From: AC-43 sp963728855
Lineage (GTDB): Bacteria; Actinomycetota; Actinomycetes; Mycobacteriales; Micromonosporaceae
Length of the DNA: 64,000 nucleotides
Assembly (NCBI GenBank): GCA_963728855.1
Contig: CAVSLN010000001.1
Span: 248,001-312,000 of the forward strand
Reading direction: 5' to 3'
Shown piece by piece: positions 44,833-53,076 of this stretch (position 1 is its first letter; each line of letters begins with the position of its first letter). Both the position numbers and the translations under genes were made by a program. The notes under the pieces were generated by a model. It saw only the letters and a list, made by a program, of their open reading frames with translations. It was not told the origin of the DNA and did no database searches.

Positions 44833-46770
44833 ATGAACGTGATGGACAGCATCGGCGGGCCGGCGGACCTGCGCCGGCTGCGCCGGGGTGAGCTGGTGGT
44901 CCTGGCCGAGGAGATCCGGCAGTTCCTCGTCGAGCGGGTCTGCCGCACCGGCGGGCACCTCGGGCCGAACCTCGGCGCGGTGGAGCTGACGATCGCCCTG
45001 CACCGCGTGTTCGAGTCGCCCAAGGACCGCATCGTCTGGGACACCGGGCACCAGGCGTACGTACACAAGATCCTTACCGGACGCGCCAACGGCTTCGACC
45101 GGCTGCGGCAGCGCGGCGGGCTGTCCGGGTACCCGAGCCGCGCCGAGTCCGAGCACGACATCGTGGAGAACTCGCACGCGTCCACGGCACTGTCCTACGC
45201 GGACGGTCTGGCCAAGGCGTACGCGCTGCGCGGGGAGAGCGACCGTACGGTGGTCGCGGTGGTCGGCGACGGGGCGCTCACCGGAGGCATGGCCTGGGAG
45301 GCGCTGAACAACATCGCCGCCGCCAAGGACCGGCCGCTGGTCATCGTCGTCAACGACAACGGGCGCTCGTACGCGCCGACCATCGGCGGGCTGGCCGACC
45401 GGCTGGCCGCGCTGCGGCTGACCGACGGGTACGAGCGGGTGCTCGAGTGGGGCAAGCAGGTGCTACACCGTACGCCCGCGGTCGGGCCGCCGACGTACGA
45501 CCTGCTGCACGGGGTGAAGAAAGGGATCAAGGACGTCCTTGCGCCGCAAGGACTCTTCGAGGACCTGGGGCTGAAGTACCTCGGCCCGGTCGACGGGCAC
45601 GACGTCGTAGCCGTGGAGTCCGCGCTGCGCCGGGCCAAGAGCTTCGGGGGTACGGTGCTCGTGCACTGCGCCACCGTCAAGGGGTACGGCTACCCGCCCG
45701 CCGAGTCCGACGAGGCGGACCGCTTCCACGCCGTGCGGGTGTCCGACCCGACGACCGGCAAGCCCACGGGTGCGCTCGCGCAGGCGTGGACGGACGTGTT
45801 CGCCGAGGAGATCGTCGCGCTCGGCGCGCGGCGGCCGGACGTGGTCGCCATCACCGCGGCGATGCTGGAGCCGACCGGGCTGGCCGAGTTCCAGCGCCAG
45901 TACCCTTCGCGGGTCTTCGACGTGGGCATCGCCGAGCAGCACGCCGTCACCAGCGCGGCCGGCCTCGCCATGGGTGGCCTGCACCCGGTCGTCTGCCTGT
46001 ACGCGACGTTCCTGAACCGGGCGATCGACCAGGTGCTGATGGACGTCGCACTGCACGGCTGCCCGGTGACGTTCGTGCTGGACCGCGCCGGGGTCACCGG
46101 CGAGGACGGGGCGTCGCACAACGGGATGTGGGACCTGTCGCTGATGCAGGTCGTACCAGGGCTGGCGGTGGCCGCGCCACGCGACGGCCGGACGCTCCGG
46201 CAGCAACTGCGGGAGGCACTGTCCATTGAGGACGGTCCGACCGCCGTACGGTTCCCCAAGGGCGCCGTCGGCCCGGACGTCCCCGCGGTCGGCTCGTACG
46301 GCGGCATCGACGTGCTGCGCCGCGACGAACGGCGGGACGTGCTCGTGGTGTCCGTCGGCGCGATGGCGCAGCTGTGCCTCGCGGTAGCCGGGCGGCTCGA
46401 CGACCACGGCATCGGCGTCACGGTCGTGGACCCCCGCTGGGTCAAGCCGGTCAACCCGGCGCTGCCCGCCCACGCCGCCGAGTACCGCCTGGTCGTCACG
46501 GTCGAGGACAGCGGCCGGGTCGGCGGCGTGGGTTCGGCGGTGGCCCAGTCACTCCAGGATGCCGGGATCGCCACCCCCGTACGGGTCTTCGGTATCCCGC
46601 CCCGCTTCCTCGACCACGGCAAGCGCGCCGAGGTCCTGGAGTCCTGCCAGCTCACCCCGCAGGACGTCGCCCGGGCCGTCCTGGAAACCGTGTCGCGTCT
46701 CGACGACGGCGACGTACCGGAGATCACTGAGGCGCCGGTGGACGCCGCGCCGGGAAGGAGCACCGCATGA
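44833..46770 (+). CDS. dxs: 1-deoxy-D-xylulose-5-phosphate synthase
   Basis: A 645-aa transketolase-like enzyme that joins pyruvate and glyceraldehyde-3-phosphate, the entry step of the MEP pathway. It has the TPP motif GDGALTGGMAWEALNN, the substrate-loop segment LGPNLGAVELTIALH, the pyrimidine-domain FDVGIAEQHAVTSAAGLA, and DRAGVTGEDGASHNG. Full length for the family. It overlaps ispG by 4 nt. Boosting flux through dxs inside a secondary-metabolite locus is common for terpenoid clusters. Confidence 0.95.
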   Translation: MNVMDSIGGPADLRRLRRGELVVLAEEIRQFLVERVCRTGGHLGPNLGAVELTIALHRVFESPKDRIVWDTGHQAYVHKILTGRANGFDRLRQRGGLSGYPSRAESEHDIVENSHASTALSYADGLAKAYALRGESDRTVVAVVGDGALTGGMAWEALNNIAAAKDRPLVIVVNDNGRSYAPTIGGLADRLAALRLTDGYERVLEWGKQVLHRTPAVGPPTYDLLHGVKKGIKDVLAPQGLFEDLGLKYLGPVDGHDVVAVESALRRAKSFGGTVLVHCATVKGYGYPPAESDEADRFHAVRVSDPTTGKPTGALAQAWTDVFAEEIVALGARRPDVVAITAAMLEPTGLAEFQRQYPSRVFDVGIAEQHAVTSAAGLAMGGLHPVVCLYATFLNRAIDQVLMDVALHGCPVTFVLDRAGVTGEDGASHNGMWDLSLMQVVPGLAVAAPRDGRTLRQQLREALSIEDGPTAVRFPKGAVGPDVPAVGSYGGIDVLRRDERRDVLVVSVGAMAQLCLAVAGRLDDHGIGVTVVDPRWVKPVNPALPAHAAEYRLVVTVEDSGRVGGVGSAVAQSLQDAGIATPVRVFGIPPRFLDHGKRAEVLESCQLTPQDVARAVLETVSRLDDGDVPEITEAPVDAAPGRSTA

Positions 46771-47924
46771 GCGTCGCCTTGGGAATGCCCGCCGTCCTGC
46801 CCGCGCCGTTGGCGCCTCGTCGGGTGTCCCGCCAGATCATGGTGGGTTCGGTGGCGGTGGGTGGTGGTGCGCCGGTGTCGGTGCAGTCGATGACGACGAC
46901 GTTGACGTCGGATGTCAATGCGACGTTGCAGCAGATCGCGGAGTTGACCGCGTCGGGTTGTCAGATCGTGCGGGTCGCGGTGCCGTCGCAGGACGATGCG
47001 GATGCGTTGCCGGCGATCGCGCGCAAGTCGCAGATCCCGGTGGTCGCGGACATCCATTTCCAGCCGAAGTATGTGTTCGCGGCGATCGAGGCCGGGTGTG
47101 CGGCGGTGCGGGTGAACCCGGGGAACATCAAGAAGTTCGATGACCGGGTTGGGGAGATCGCCAGGGCGGCTACCGATTCGGGTACGCCGGTCCGGATCGG
47201 GGTGAACGCGGGTTCGCTGGATCCCAGGCTGCTGCGGAAGTATGGCAAGGCCACGCCCGAGGCTCTCGTGGAGTCGGCGTTGTGGGAGTGTTCGTTGTTC
47301 GAGGAGCACGGTTTCCGGGATATCAAGATTTCGGTGAAGCACAACGATCCGGTGGTGATGATCCAGGCGTACCGGCAGCTCGCGGCGAGGTGTGACTATC
47401 CGTTGCACCTTGGTGTGACGGAGGCTGGTCCTGCCTTTCAGGGGACGGTCAAGTCCGCGGTCGCTTTCGGTGCTTTGCTGGCTGGGGGGATCGGTGACAC
47501 GATCCGGGTGTCGCTGTCGGCTCCGCCGGTCGAGGAGGTCAAGGTCGGTACGGCGATCCTGGAGTCCCTCGGCCTGCGTGAGCGGGGTCTGGAGATCGTG
47601 TCCTGCCCGTCGTGTGGCCGTGCTCAGGTCGATGTGTACACCCTGGCCGATCAGGTTACCGCGGCTCTGGATGGCTTCCCGGCGCCGTTGCGGGTGGCGG
47701 TGATGGGTTGTGTGGTCAACGGTCCGGGGGAGGCCCGCGAGGCCGACCTCGGTGTCGCGTCGGGCAACGGCAAGGGGCAGATCTTCGTCAAGGGTGAGGT
47801 CATCGCGACCGTCCCCGAGTCCCAGATCGTCGAGACGCTGGTCGAGCAGGCGTTGAAGATCGCCGACCAGATGGGGATCGAGCTACCCGACTCGTCCGGC
47901 GGACCGGTCGTCACCGTGGCGTAG
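46767..47924 (+). CDS. ispG: 4-hydroxy-3-methylbut-2-en-1-yl diphosphate synthase
   Basis: A 385-aa IspG, which converts MEcPP to HMBPP. The TIM-barrel part (VSVQSMTTTLTSDVNATLQQ) is followed by the [4Fe-4S] domain with Cys280 and Cys283 (SCPSCGR) and Cys315 (GCVVNGPGE). Codon use changes sharply after about codon 30: third positions become rich in G and T (ggt, gtg, ttg, tcg) while dxs and the first codons favour C. The start overlaps the dxs stop (ATGA). Confidence 0.95.
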   Translation: MSVALGMPAVLPAPLAPRRVSRQIMVGSVAVGGGAPVSVQSMTTTLTSDVNATLQQIAELTASGCQIVRVAVPSQDDADALPAIARKSQIPVVADIHFQPKYVFAAIEAGCAAVRVNPGNIKKFDDRVGEIARAATDSGTPVRIGVNAGSLDPRLLRKYGKATPEALVESALWECSLFEEHGFRDIKISVKHNDPVVMIQAYRQLAARCDYPLHLGVTEAGPAFQGTVKSAVAFGALLAGGIGDTIRVSLSAPPVEEVKVGTAILESLGLRERGLEIVSCPSCGRAQVDVYTLADQVTAALDGFPAPLRVAVMGCVVNGPGEAREADLGVASGNGKGQIFVKGEVIATVPESQIVETLVEQALKIADQMGIELPDSSGGPVVTVA

Positions 47925-48026
47925 CGGTCGCGGACCGGGGATGGGGGCGACGCCGGCCCTGCGGTCCAGCGTTCGGGCAGGAGGGCTGCCAACTGCTGAC
48001 TGTTGAGTTAGCGGTATGATGCTTTG

Positions 48027-48605
48027 GTGAACTTGAAGGAGTGGGCACAGCGGGAAGGTGTGCACCACGTCACCGCCTACCGCTGGTTCCGGGAAGGCAA
48101 GCTGCCGGTCCCGGCCCGCCGAGTCGGCCGGCTGATCCTCGTGGACCCGGCCGCCACCGCATCACCGCTCGCCATCGAGACGACGGTGGTGTACGCCCGG
48201 GTCTGGTCAACCGACCAGAAACCGGACCTGGACCGGCAAGTCGCCCGGGCGACCGAGTGGGCCACCCAGCATGGGCTTACCGTTGGCCGGGTGGTGACCG
48301 AGGTTGGGTCCGCGCTCAACGGAAAGCGCAAGAAGTTCCTCGCGCTGCTGGCCGACTCGGAAGTGACGACGATCGTGGTGGAGCACCGTGACCGGTTCGC
48401 TCGGTTCGGTGCTGAGTACGTCGAGGCGGCTCTGACCGCGCAGGGCCGACGGCTGCTGGTGGTTGACCCGGCCGAGGTCGACGACGACCTGGTGCGGGAC
48501 GTGACCGAGATCCTGACCAGCCTGTGCGCCCGCCTGTACGGCCGCCGTGCGGCGGTCAACCGGGCCAAGCGCGCAGTCGAGGCCGTCACCAGGGACGCGA
48601 CGTGA
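48027..48605 (+). CDS. tnpA: IS607 TnpA-like serine recombinase, catalytic Ser replaced
   Basis: A 192-aa protein. The N-terminal MerR-like HTH (LKEWAQREGVHHVTAYRWFR, residues 3-22) precedes a serine-resolvase domain with EHRDRFARFGAEYVEAAL. The active-site motif, usually YARVSS-DQ, reads YARVWSTDQ: the residue after Val, the nucleophile in resolvases, is Trp60 (codon TGG), one base from TCG Ser. Ser61 is next to it. The recombinase is therefore probably inactive. GTG 48027 matches the family N-terminus better than TTG 48024. Confidence 0.85.
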   Translation: MNLKEWAQREGVHHVTAYRWFREGKLPVPARRVGRLILVDPAATASPLAIETTVVYARVWSTDQKPDLDRQVARATEWATQHGLTVGRVVTEVGSALNGKRKKFLALLADSEVTTIVVEHRDRFARFGAEYVEAALTAQGRRLLVVDPAEVDDDLVRDVTEILTSLCARLYGRRAAVNRAKRAVEAVTRDAT

Positions 48606-49951
48606 AAGTCATCCAGGCGTACCGCTTCGCTCTGGACCCGACCCCGACGCAGGACAGGACGTTCCTTTCGCACGCTGGGGCGGCCCGCTTTGCCCATAAC
48701 TGGGGACTGGATCTCGTGAAGGCGTGTCTGGCCCAGCGGGAAGCGGAACGTTCCTACGGGGTTCCCGCCGAGTTGCTCACCGAAGTTCCCTGGACGCTGT
48801 ACGCGCTGCGCAAGGTGTGGAACCAGGCCAAGCATGAGGTTGCCCCCTGGTGGCGGGAGTGCTCCAAGGAAGCCTTCAACACCGGTCTTGACCAGCTTGC
48901 GCGGGCGCTGAAGAACTGGGCTGACTCCAGGAACGGCAAGCGCGCCGGTCGCCCGATGGGGTTTCCTCGCTTCAAGTCGAAACGTCGCGTCGTACCGTCG
49001 GTTCGCTTCACCACCGGCACCATCCGGGTCGAGCCCGATCGCAAGCATGTGACCCTTCCTCGACTGGGGACGCTGAAGCTGCACGAGTCCGCCCGGAAAC
49101 TGGCCCGCCGTTTGGAGGCCGGCACCGCCCGGATCCTGTCCGCGACGGTGCGCCGGGAGGCTGGCTGCTGGTTCGTGTCGTTCACGTGCGAGGTCGACCG
49201 GAAGACCGCCACGCCGGTCCAGCCTGACGCCATGGTCGGGGTGGACGTGGGGATCAGGCATCTGGCGGGTGCTACGAAGCGTCTTCGTCGCCTCGCCCGC
49301 CGGGCGTCGCGTCGCGTCGGGCCTGACCGGCGCACCGGTCGGAAGGCGTCGAAGCGGTGGCGGAAAGCCGCGGGTGACCTGGCTCGGGCGCACGCCCGGG
49401 TGGCGAACCTGCGCCGTGATGGTCTGCACAAGCTCACCACTGGACTGGCGGGCACCTACGGCACGGTGGTGGTCGAAGACCTCAACGTGGCTGGCATGGT
49501 CCGCAACCGCCGCCTCGCGAAAGCGATCAGTGACGCGGGGTTCGGAGAGATCCGCCGACAGTTGTCCTACAAGACGCAATGGCACGGTGGCCGGCTGGCC
49601 GTGGCGCACCGGTGGTTTGCGTCAAGCAAGACGTGTTCGGGCTGCGGCGTAGCGAAAGTCAAGCTACTGCTGCGGGTCCGGACGTTCGTGTGTGAGGCGT
49701 GCGGCCTGTCCTTGGACCGGGACCTCAACGCCGCGCGGAACCTCGCCCAACTCGTCACCAGCACCACGGGTACCGGAGTGGCCGGAGACCCGGGGCCGCA
49801 AGGCCCGAACGGACGTGGAGCCGACCGGAAGACCCCGCCAGCGGGGCAGGTGGCCATGAAGCGTCCACCCGGCACGAGGCAACTCGGTCAGACCGGGACC
49901 GTCCCACCGCAAGGCGGGACTGCGGATCGGGAGCTTACTCATGCTCACTGA
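48602..49951 (+). CDS. tnpB: TnpB RNA-guided nuclease
   Basis: A 449-aa TnpB, ancestor type of Cas12. It contains the N-terminal helical/OrfB_IS605 region (YRFALDPTPTQDRTFLSHAG), RuvC residues Asp215 (VGVDVGIRH), Glu292 (VVVEDLNVAGM) and Asp374 (LDRDLNAARN), and a zinc finger SKTCSGCG...VCEACG. All catalytic residues remain. Compared with relatives as I remember them, about 15 residues after VGVDVGIRHLA are missing. The long Gly/Pro/Arg-rich tail after residue 385 is typical of the part that overlaps the omega RNA. The GTG start overlaps the tnpA stop. Confidence 0.88.
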   Translation: MKVIQAYRFALDPTPTQDRTFLSHAGAARFAHNWGLDLVKACLAQREAERSYGVPAELLTEVPWTLYALRKVWNQAKHEVAPWWRECSKEAFNTGLDQLARALKNWADSRNGKRAGRPMGFPRFKSKRRVVPSVRFTTGTIRVEPDRKHVTLPRLGTLKLHESARKLARRLEAGTARILSATVRREAGCWFVSFTCEVDRKTATPVQPDAMVGVDVGIRHLAGATKRLRRLARRASRRVGPDRRTGRKASKRWRKAAGDLARAHARVANLRRDGLHKLTTGLAGTYGTVVVEDLNVAGMVRNRRLAKAISDAGFGEIRRQLSYKTQWHGGRLAVAHRWFASSKTCSGCGVAKVKLLLRVRTFVCEACGLSLDRDLNAARNLAQLVTSTTGTGVAGDPGPQGPNGRGADRKTPPAGQVAMKRPPGTRQLGQTGTVPPQGGTADRELTHAH

Positions 49952-49963
49952 CTCGCAACGGTG

Positions 49964-50803
49964 TCAGCGGAAGGCGTCGGCGTGGTCCCTGGCCCACTCG
50001 GCGAAGGTACGGGCGGGGCGGCGGGTGACCTCCTCGACGACGGTGGCGGTGTGGGCGGGGGTACCGTCGCCGGCCGCCCACAGCCGCAGGACGGCCTCGA
50101 CCGCGGCGGAAGGCATGGTTCTGGCGAGCTCCACCCGGGCCTCGTCGACGGAGACCACCCTAAGCGCGATCCGCTGACCGGTGGCGTCGCCGATCAGCTC
50201 GACCTGCCGCCGTACGGTGAGCGACTGTGGGCCGTAGACGGTGTATGCCTTCCCGTCGTGCCCCGGTCGGGTCAGCGCGGTCACGGCGAGCGCGGCGAGG
50301 TCCTTCTCGTGCACCGGCGCGGTACATGCGTCCGGGTACGGTGTGCGGACGAGGCCCTCGGTCCGGATCGACGTCGCCCACCACCACAGCGCGTTCGTGG
50401 CGAACATCCCTCCGCGGACGAAGGTCCAGGCCATGCCGGACCGCTCGAGCCCCAGCTCGACGGCGCGGTGGTCCCGGGCGATCGGGTTGTCCTCGGCACC
50501 TCGATGTACGACCGCCGCTGACGACAGCAGGGCGACGTGCCGTACGCCGGCCGACCGGGCGGCCGTGACGAAACCCTCAATGCCGCGCGGCTTGGCGTAC
50601 AGGAAGACCTTCTCGGCACCGTCGAGCGCGGCGGCCAGGGTCTCGGGGCGCTCCAGGTCGGCCGTCACCACATCGATGTCCGGCGGAAGCCGCGCCGTGC
50701 CGGGATCGCGGCTGGTCGCCCGGATCGGCTCACCCGCTGCCCGCAGGCCGGCGGCGACCTCACGGCCCACGTTGCCCTGGGCACCGAAGACGACCGCGAC
50801 CAT
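49964..50803 (-). CDS. NmrA-like NAD(P)-binding oxidoreductase
   Basis: A 279-aa atypical short-chain dehydrogenase. The dinucleotide motif VVFGAQGNVGREVAAGL and ATSRDP (adenine pocket) start the Rossmann fold; ARSAGVRHVALLSSAA and APVHEKDLAALAV follow. The catalytic Tyr-x-x-x-Lys of classical enzymes is not obvious, as in NmrA and quinone-oxidoreductase-like proteins. AGGGAGG precedes ATG 50803. It lies beside the IS607 right end and is divergent from the regulator at 51095. Its role in the NRPS/PKS locus is uncertain. Confidence 0.8.
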   Translation of the reverse strand: MVAVVFGAQGNVGREVAAGLRAAGEPIRATSRDPGTARLPPDIDVVTADLERPETLAAALDGAEKVFLYAKPRGIEGFVTAARSAGVRHVALLSSAAVVHRGAEDNPIARDHRAVELGLERSGMAWTFVRGGMFATNALWWWATSIRTEGLVRTPYPDACTAPVHEKDLAALAVTALTRPGHDGKAYTVYGPQSLTVRRQVELIGDATGQRIALRVVSVDEARVELARTMPSAAVEAVLRLWAAGDGTPAHTATVVEEVTRRPARTFAEWARDHADAFR

Positions 50804-50989
50804 CGCAGACCTCCCTAGGCATCCCCGCCGTAGCGGTGCAGGCTGCTCATCAGCCGGACGTATGTCCTTACTCTCCCCGTAACGCCGTCGGTGGCCGGGT
50901 CGCTCTTCCGTCCAGTACCGGCGGTACCGACGGCTGTCATCAGTCATTTGCCGTACAACCGCTGCCGATTCTCGTACGACCGTCGGACC

Positions 50990-51006
50990 CCGAACGGCCC
51001 GTTCGG
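50990..51006. promoter_or_regulatory. Inverted repeat in divergent promoter region
   Basis: CCGAACG (50990-50996) and CGTTCGG (51000-51006) are perfect 7-bp arms around GCC. It lies in the 291-nt region between the NmrA-like gene and the regulator gene, a likely operator site. Nothing else gene-like is seen in 50804-51094. Confidence 0.4.
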
Positions 51007-51094
51007 TGACCACAATGGAGGCCGCCACCGTCCCACATGGACAAGAACCAGCACCCACATTAGTCACGCTTGATCGACACCCCACGGGGGAGTT

Positions 51095-52072
51095 GTGTTT
51101 GATTCAATCGGACTAGATGCTTTCACGGAGGCCGTCTACCTCTGCATACTCCGCAACCCTTCGTGGGGCGTCGCGGAGATAGTGAAGCATCTCGGCTCCA
51201 CCGATGCGCGGATCCGCCAGGCGCTGGACGACCTGGCCGACCTGCGCCTTTTACGGCCCTCGGTCGAGCAGCCCACGCTGTACCGGCCGGTGAGCCCCGA
51301 GGTCGGCTTCGCCTCACTGCTCGCGCGGGGCGAAGCCGAGCTATTACGGCAGCAGCAACAGATGGCCGAGGCGCGGGCCGCGATCGCCAGCATCGCCGTG
51401 GAGTACACGTCGGTGACGGGGCGCGAGGAGGTGGTACGGCTCGACGGGCTCGACGCCGTACGGAGCCGGCTGGAGCAGCTGGCCCACCGGGCGCGCTCGG
51501 AGTGCCTGTCGTTCATGCCCGGCGGCGGGCAGCAGTCCGACACCATGGATGCCAGCCAGCCGCTGGACCAGGAGGCGCTGGCGCGCGGGGTCCGGATCCT
51601 CAGCGTCTACCAGGACAGCTTCCGCAACGACCCGGCCACCGTACGGTACGCGGCGTGGCTCACCAGCCTCGGCGGCCAGGCCCGCTCCGTACCCACCCTG
51701 CCCATGCTGCTCGTCATCGTGGACCGGGAGGTGGCGCTCGTCCCGTGCGACCCGCACGACGGCCGGGCGGGTGCCTTGGAGGTGCGCAGCCCCGGTGTGG
51801 TCACCGCGCTGTGTGCGCTCTTCGACCGCGTGTGGGAGGTGGCCACCGCGTTCGGCGCGACCAGTACCGATGACTGCGCCGGCGGGCTCACCTCGCCCGA
51901 GCGGGCGCTGTTGCGGCTGCTGATGGACGGCGACACCGATGAGGTGGCCGCCCGGAAGCTGGGCGTGTCCGCCCGTACCGTCCGGCGCACCATGTCGGAG
52001 GTGATGGCCCGGCTCGATGTGAGGAGCCGCTTTCAAGCCGGAGCCCGGGCGGTCCAGAAGGGTTGGCTGTAA
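51095..52072 (+). CDS. TrmB/LuxR-type transcriptional regulator
   Basis: A 325-aa regulator with two DNA-binding ends. The N-terminus is a TrmB-like winged helix (YLCILRNPSWGVAEIVKHLG; RIRQALDDLADLRLLRP); the centre is a phospholipase-D-like sensor fold (SECLSFMPGG, RGVRILSVYQDSF); the C-terminus is a LuxR HTH (LTSPERALLRLLMDGDTDEV; LGVSARTVRRTMSEVMARL). Such proteins often govern actinobacterial natural-product clusters. It starts at GTG 51095 after GGGGAG, and a hairpin separates its end from the folD-like gene. Confidence 0.85.
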   Translation: MFDSIGLDAFTEAVYLCILRNPSWGVAEIVKHLGSTDARIRQALDDLADLRLLRPSVEQPTLYRPVSPEVGFASLLARGEAELLRQQQQMAEARAAIASIAVEYTSVTGREEVVRLDGLDAVRSRLEQLAHRARSECLSFMPGGGQQSDTMDASQPLDQEALARGVRILSVYQDSFRNDPATVRYAAWLTSLGGQARSVPTLPMLLVIVDREVALVPCDPHDGRAGALEVRSPGVVTALCALFDRVWEVATAFGATSTDDCAGGLTSPERALLRLLMDGDTDEVAARKLGVSARTVRRTMSEVMARLDVRSRFQAGARAVQKGWL

Positions 52073-52082
52073 CGGATTGTCT

Positions 52083-52124
52083 GGACCGGTGGGGCGAGAG
52101 GGTCGTTCCCCGCCGCACCGGTCC
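52083..52124. terminator. Bidirectional hairpin between regulator and folD-like gene
   Basis: GGACCGGTG (52083-52091) pairs with CACCGGTCC (52116-52124), and an inner GGGG/CCCC pairing (52091-52094 with 52108-52111) tightens it. It lies between two convergent stop codons. No T tract, so termination is inferred from position. Confidence 0.55.
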
Positions 52125-52128
52125 ATCC

Positions 52129-53076
52129 TCATGAGGTGACCGCCACCCGGTCGGTGCCGCGCTTGCCCGCCCGTACCACGGCCATCCCGGCGATCTGGAG
52201 CACAAGGGTGCCCAGCATCGCCGGCCCGACGCCACCCGGTACGGCCGCGACCGCCCCGGCCACCGGCGCCACCGACTCGACGTCCACGCCGCCGCAGAGC
52301 TTCGGCACGGCGCGCTCTGGGTCGTCGGGGTGCGGGACGAAGCCCTCCAGGATCGCGTTGAAGTCCACCACCACCGCGCCGGGCTTGACGAACTCGGCGG
52401 TGACCACGCGGGGTTCCTTGATGGACACCACGAGCAGGTCGGCCGCGCGGGCCAGCTCGGCTACCCGCGGGTGGGTGAGCGGTACGGTCGCCACCGCGGC
52501 TTGCGGCGGGAACACGGTCAGCGCCGCGATCCGGGTGACCGCCTTGGCGATGGGGTTCTGCTCGGTGATGGTGAGGTCGGTGATGATGACGATGTTCTTG
52601 CCGGCCAGGTCGTAGCCGATCTGCTCCAGCAGCGGGGGCAGCGTGTTCGGTACGACCGGCGGGCGGCTGGGCGGCGCGACGCTGAGCGGGCTGAGCCGCG
52701 CGGCGTGGTACGGGTGCAGCCCCTCGGCCTCCTTCTCCGGGTCGATGCTCGCCAGGACCGCCCGGATGTCGAGGTGCTCGGGCAGCGGGATCAGCACCAT
52801 CACCGCGTCGATGTCGCCGTCCTCGTTGTGCTCCCGGACCAGGGCCTCCACGGCCTCCTGCGAGGTGTCGCGGGGCAGGACGGTGGCCCGTACCGCGAAG
52901 CCGACCTCCTCCATGAGCCGGCGGTGCAGCCGGAAGTTGACGCCGACGAGCGGGTCGTCGCCGGTGACCATGACGAGCGCGACGCCCGGCGTGACGCCGG
53001 CCTCGCTGGCGGTCCGGGCCGCCTCGGCGAACAGCCGCTGTTGGACGACGCGGCCATCGAGGAACTGTGCGGTCAT
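52129..53076 (-). CDS. FolD-like methylene-THF dehydrogenase/cyclohydrolase, divergent
   Basis: A 315-aa protein with the two-domain FolD layout: VTGDDPLVGVNFRLHRRLME, VLIPLPEHLDIRAVLASIDP, GLHPYHAARLS, a Rossmann part KNIVIITDLTITEQNPIAKA, and GAVVVDFNAILEG. Key FolD positions are changed: the Tyr and Lys of the YxxxK catalytic motif are Asn47 and His51, the DxDG aspartates read EAEG, and the GRSxIVG nucleotide loop reads TDLTITEQ. It may use a different substrate or lack the classic activity. It is coupled to the PKS gene (ATGA), so it belongs to that pathway. Confidence 0.75.
   Translation of the reverse strand: MTAQFLDGRVVQQRLFAEAARTASEAGVTPGVALVMVTGDDPLVGVNFRLHRRLMEEVGFAVRATVLPRDTSQEAVEALVREHNEDGDIDAVMVLIPLPEHLDIRAVLASIDPEKEAEGLHPYHAARLSPLSVAPPSRPPVVPNTLPPLLEQIGYDLAGKNIVIITDLTITEQNPIAKAVTRIAALTVFPPQAAVATVPLTHPRVAELARAADLLVVSIKEPRVVTAEFVKPGAVVVDFNAILEGFVPHPDDPERAVPKLCGGVDVESVAPVAGAVAAVPGGVGPAMLGTLVLQIAGMAVVRAGKRGTDRVAVTS

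Larger units (their letters stand above)
48000..49965 (+). mobile_element. IS607-family element (approximate limits)
   Basis: A serine recombinase gene overlapping a tnpB gene (GTGA) is the defining IS607 arrangement. The element sits between ispG and an NmrA-like gene. Terminal sequences of IS607 elements are poorly conserved and I cannot fix the ends; limits are given from the genes. The right end should lie just past the tnpB stop, where the omega RNA scaffold usually ends. Confidence 0.6.

Noticed and set aside
47977..47991. Small hairpin GGCAG/CTGCC after ispG considered as an IS607 terminal repeat
   Set aside because: Arms are only 5 bp, no matching copy is seen at the right end, and IS607 elements lack clear terminal inverted repeats.
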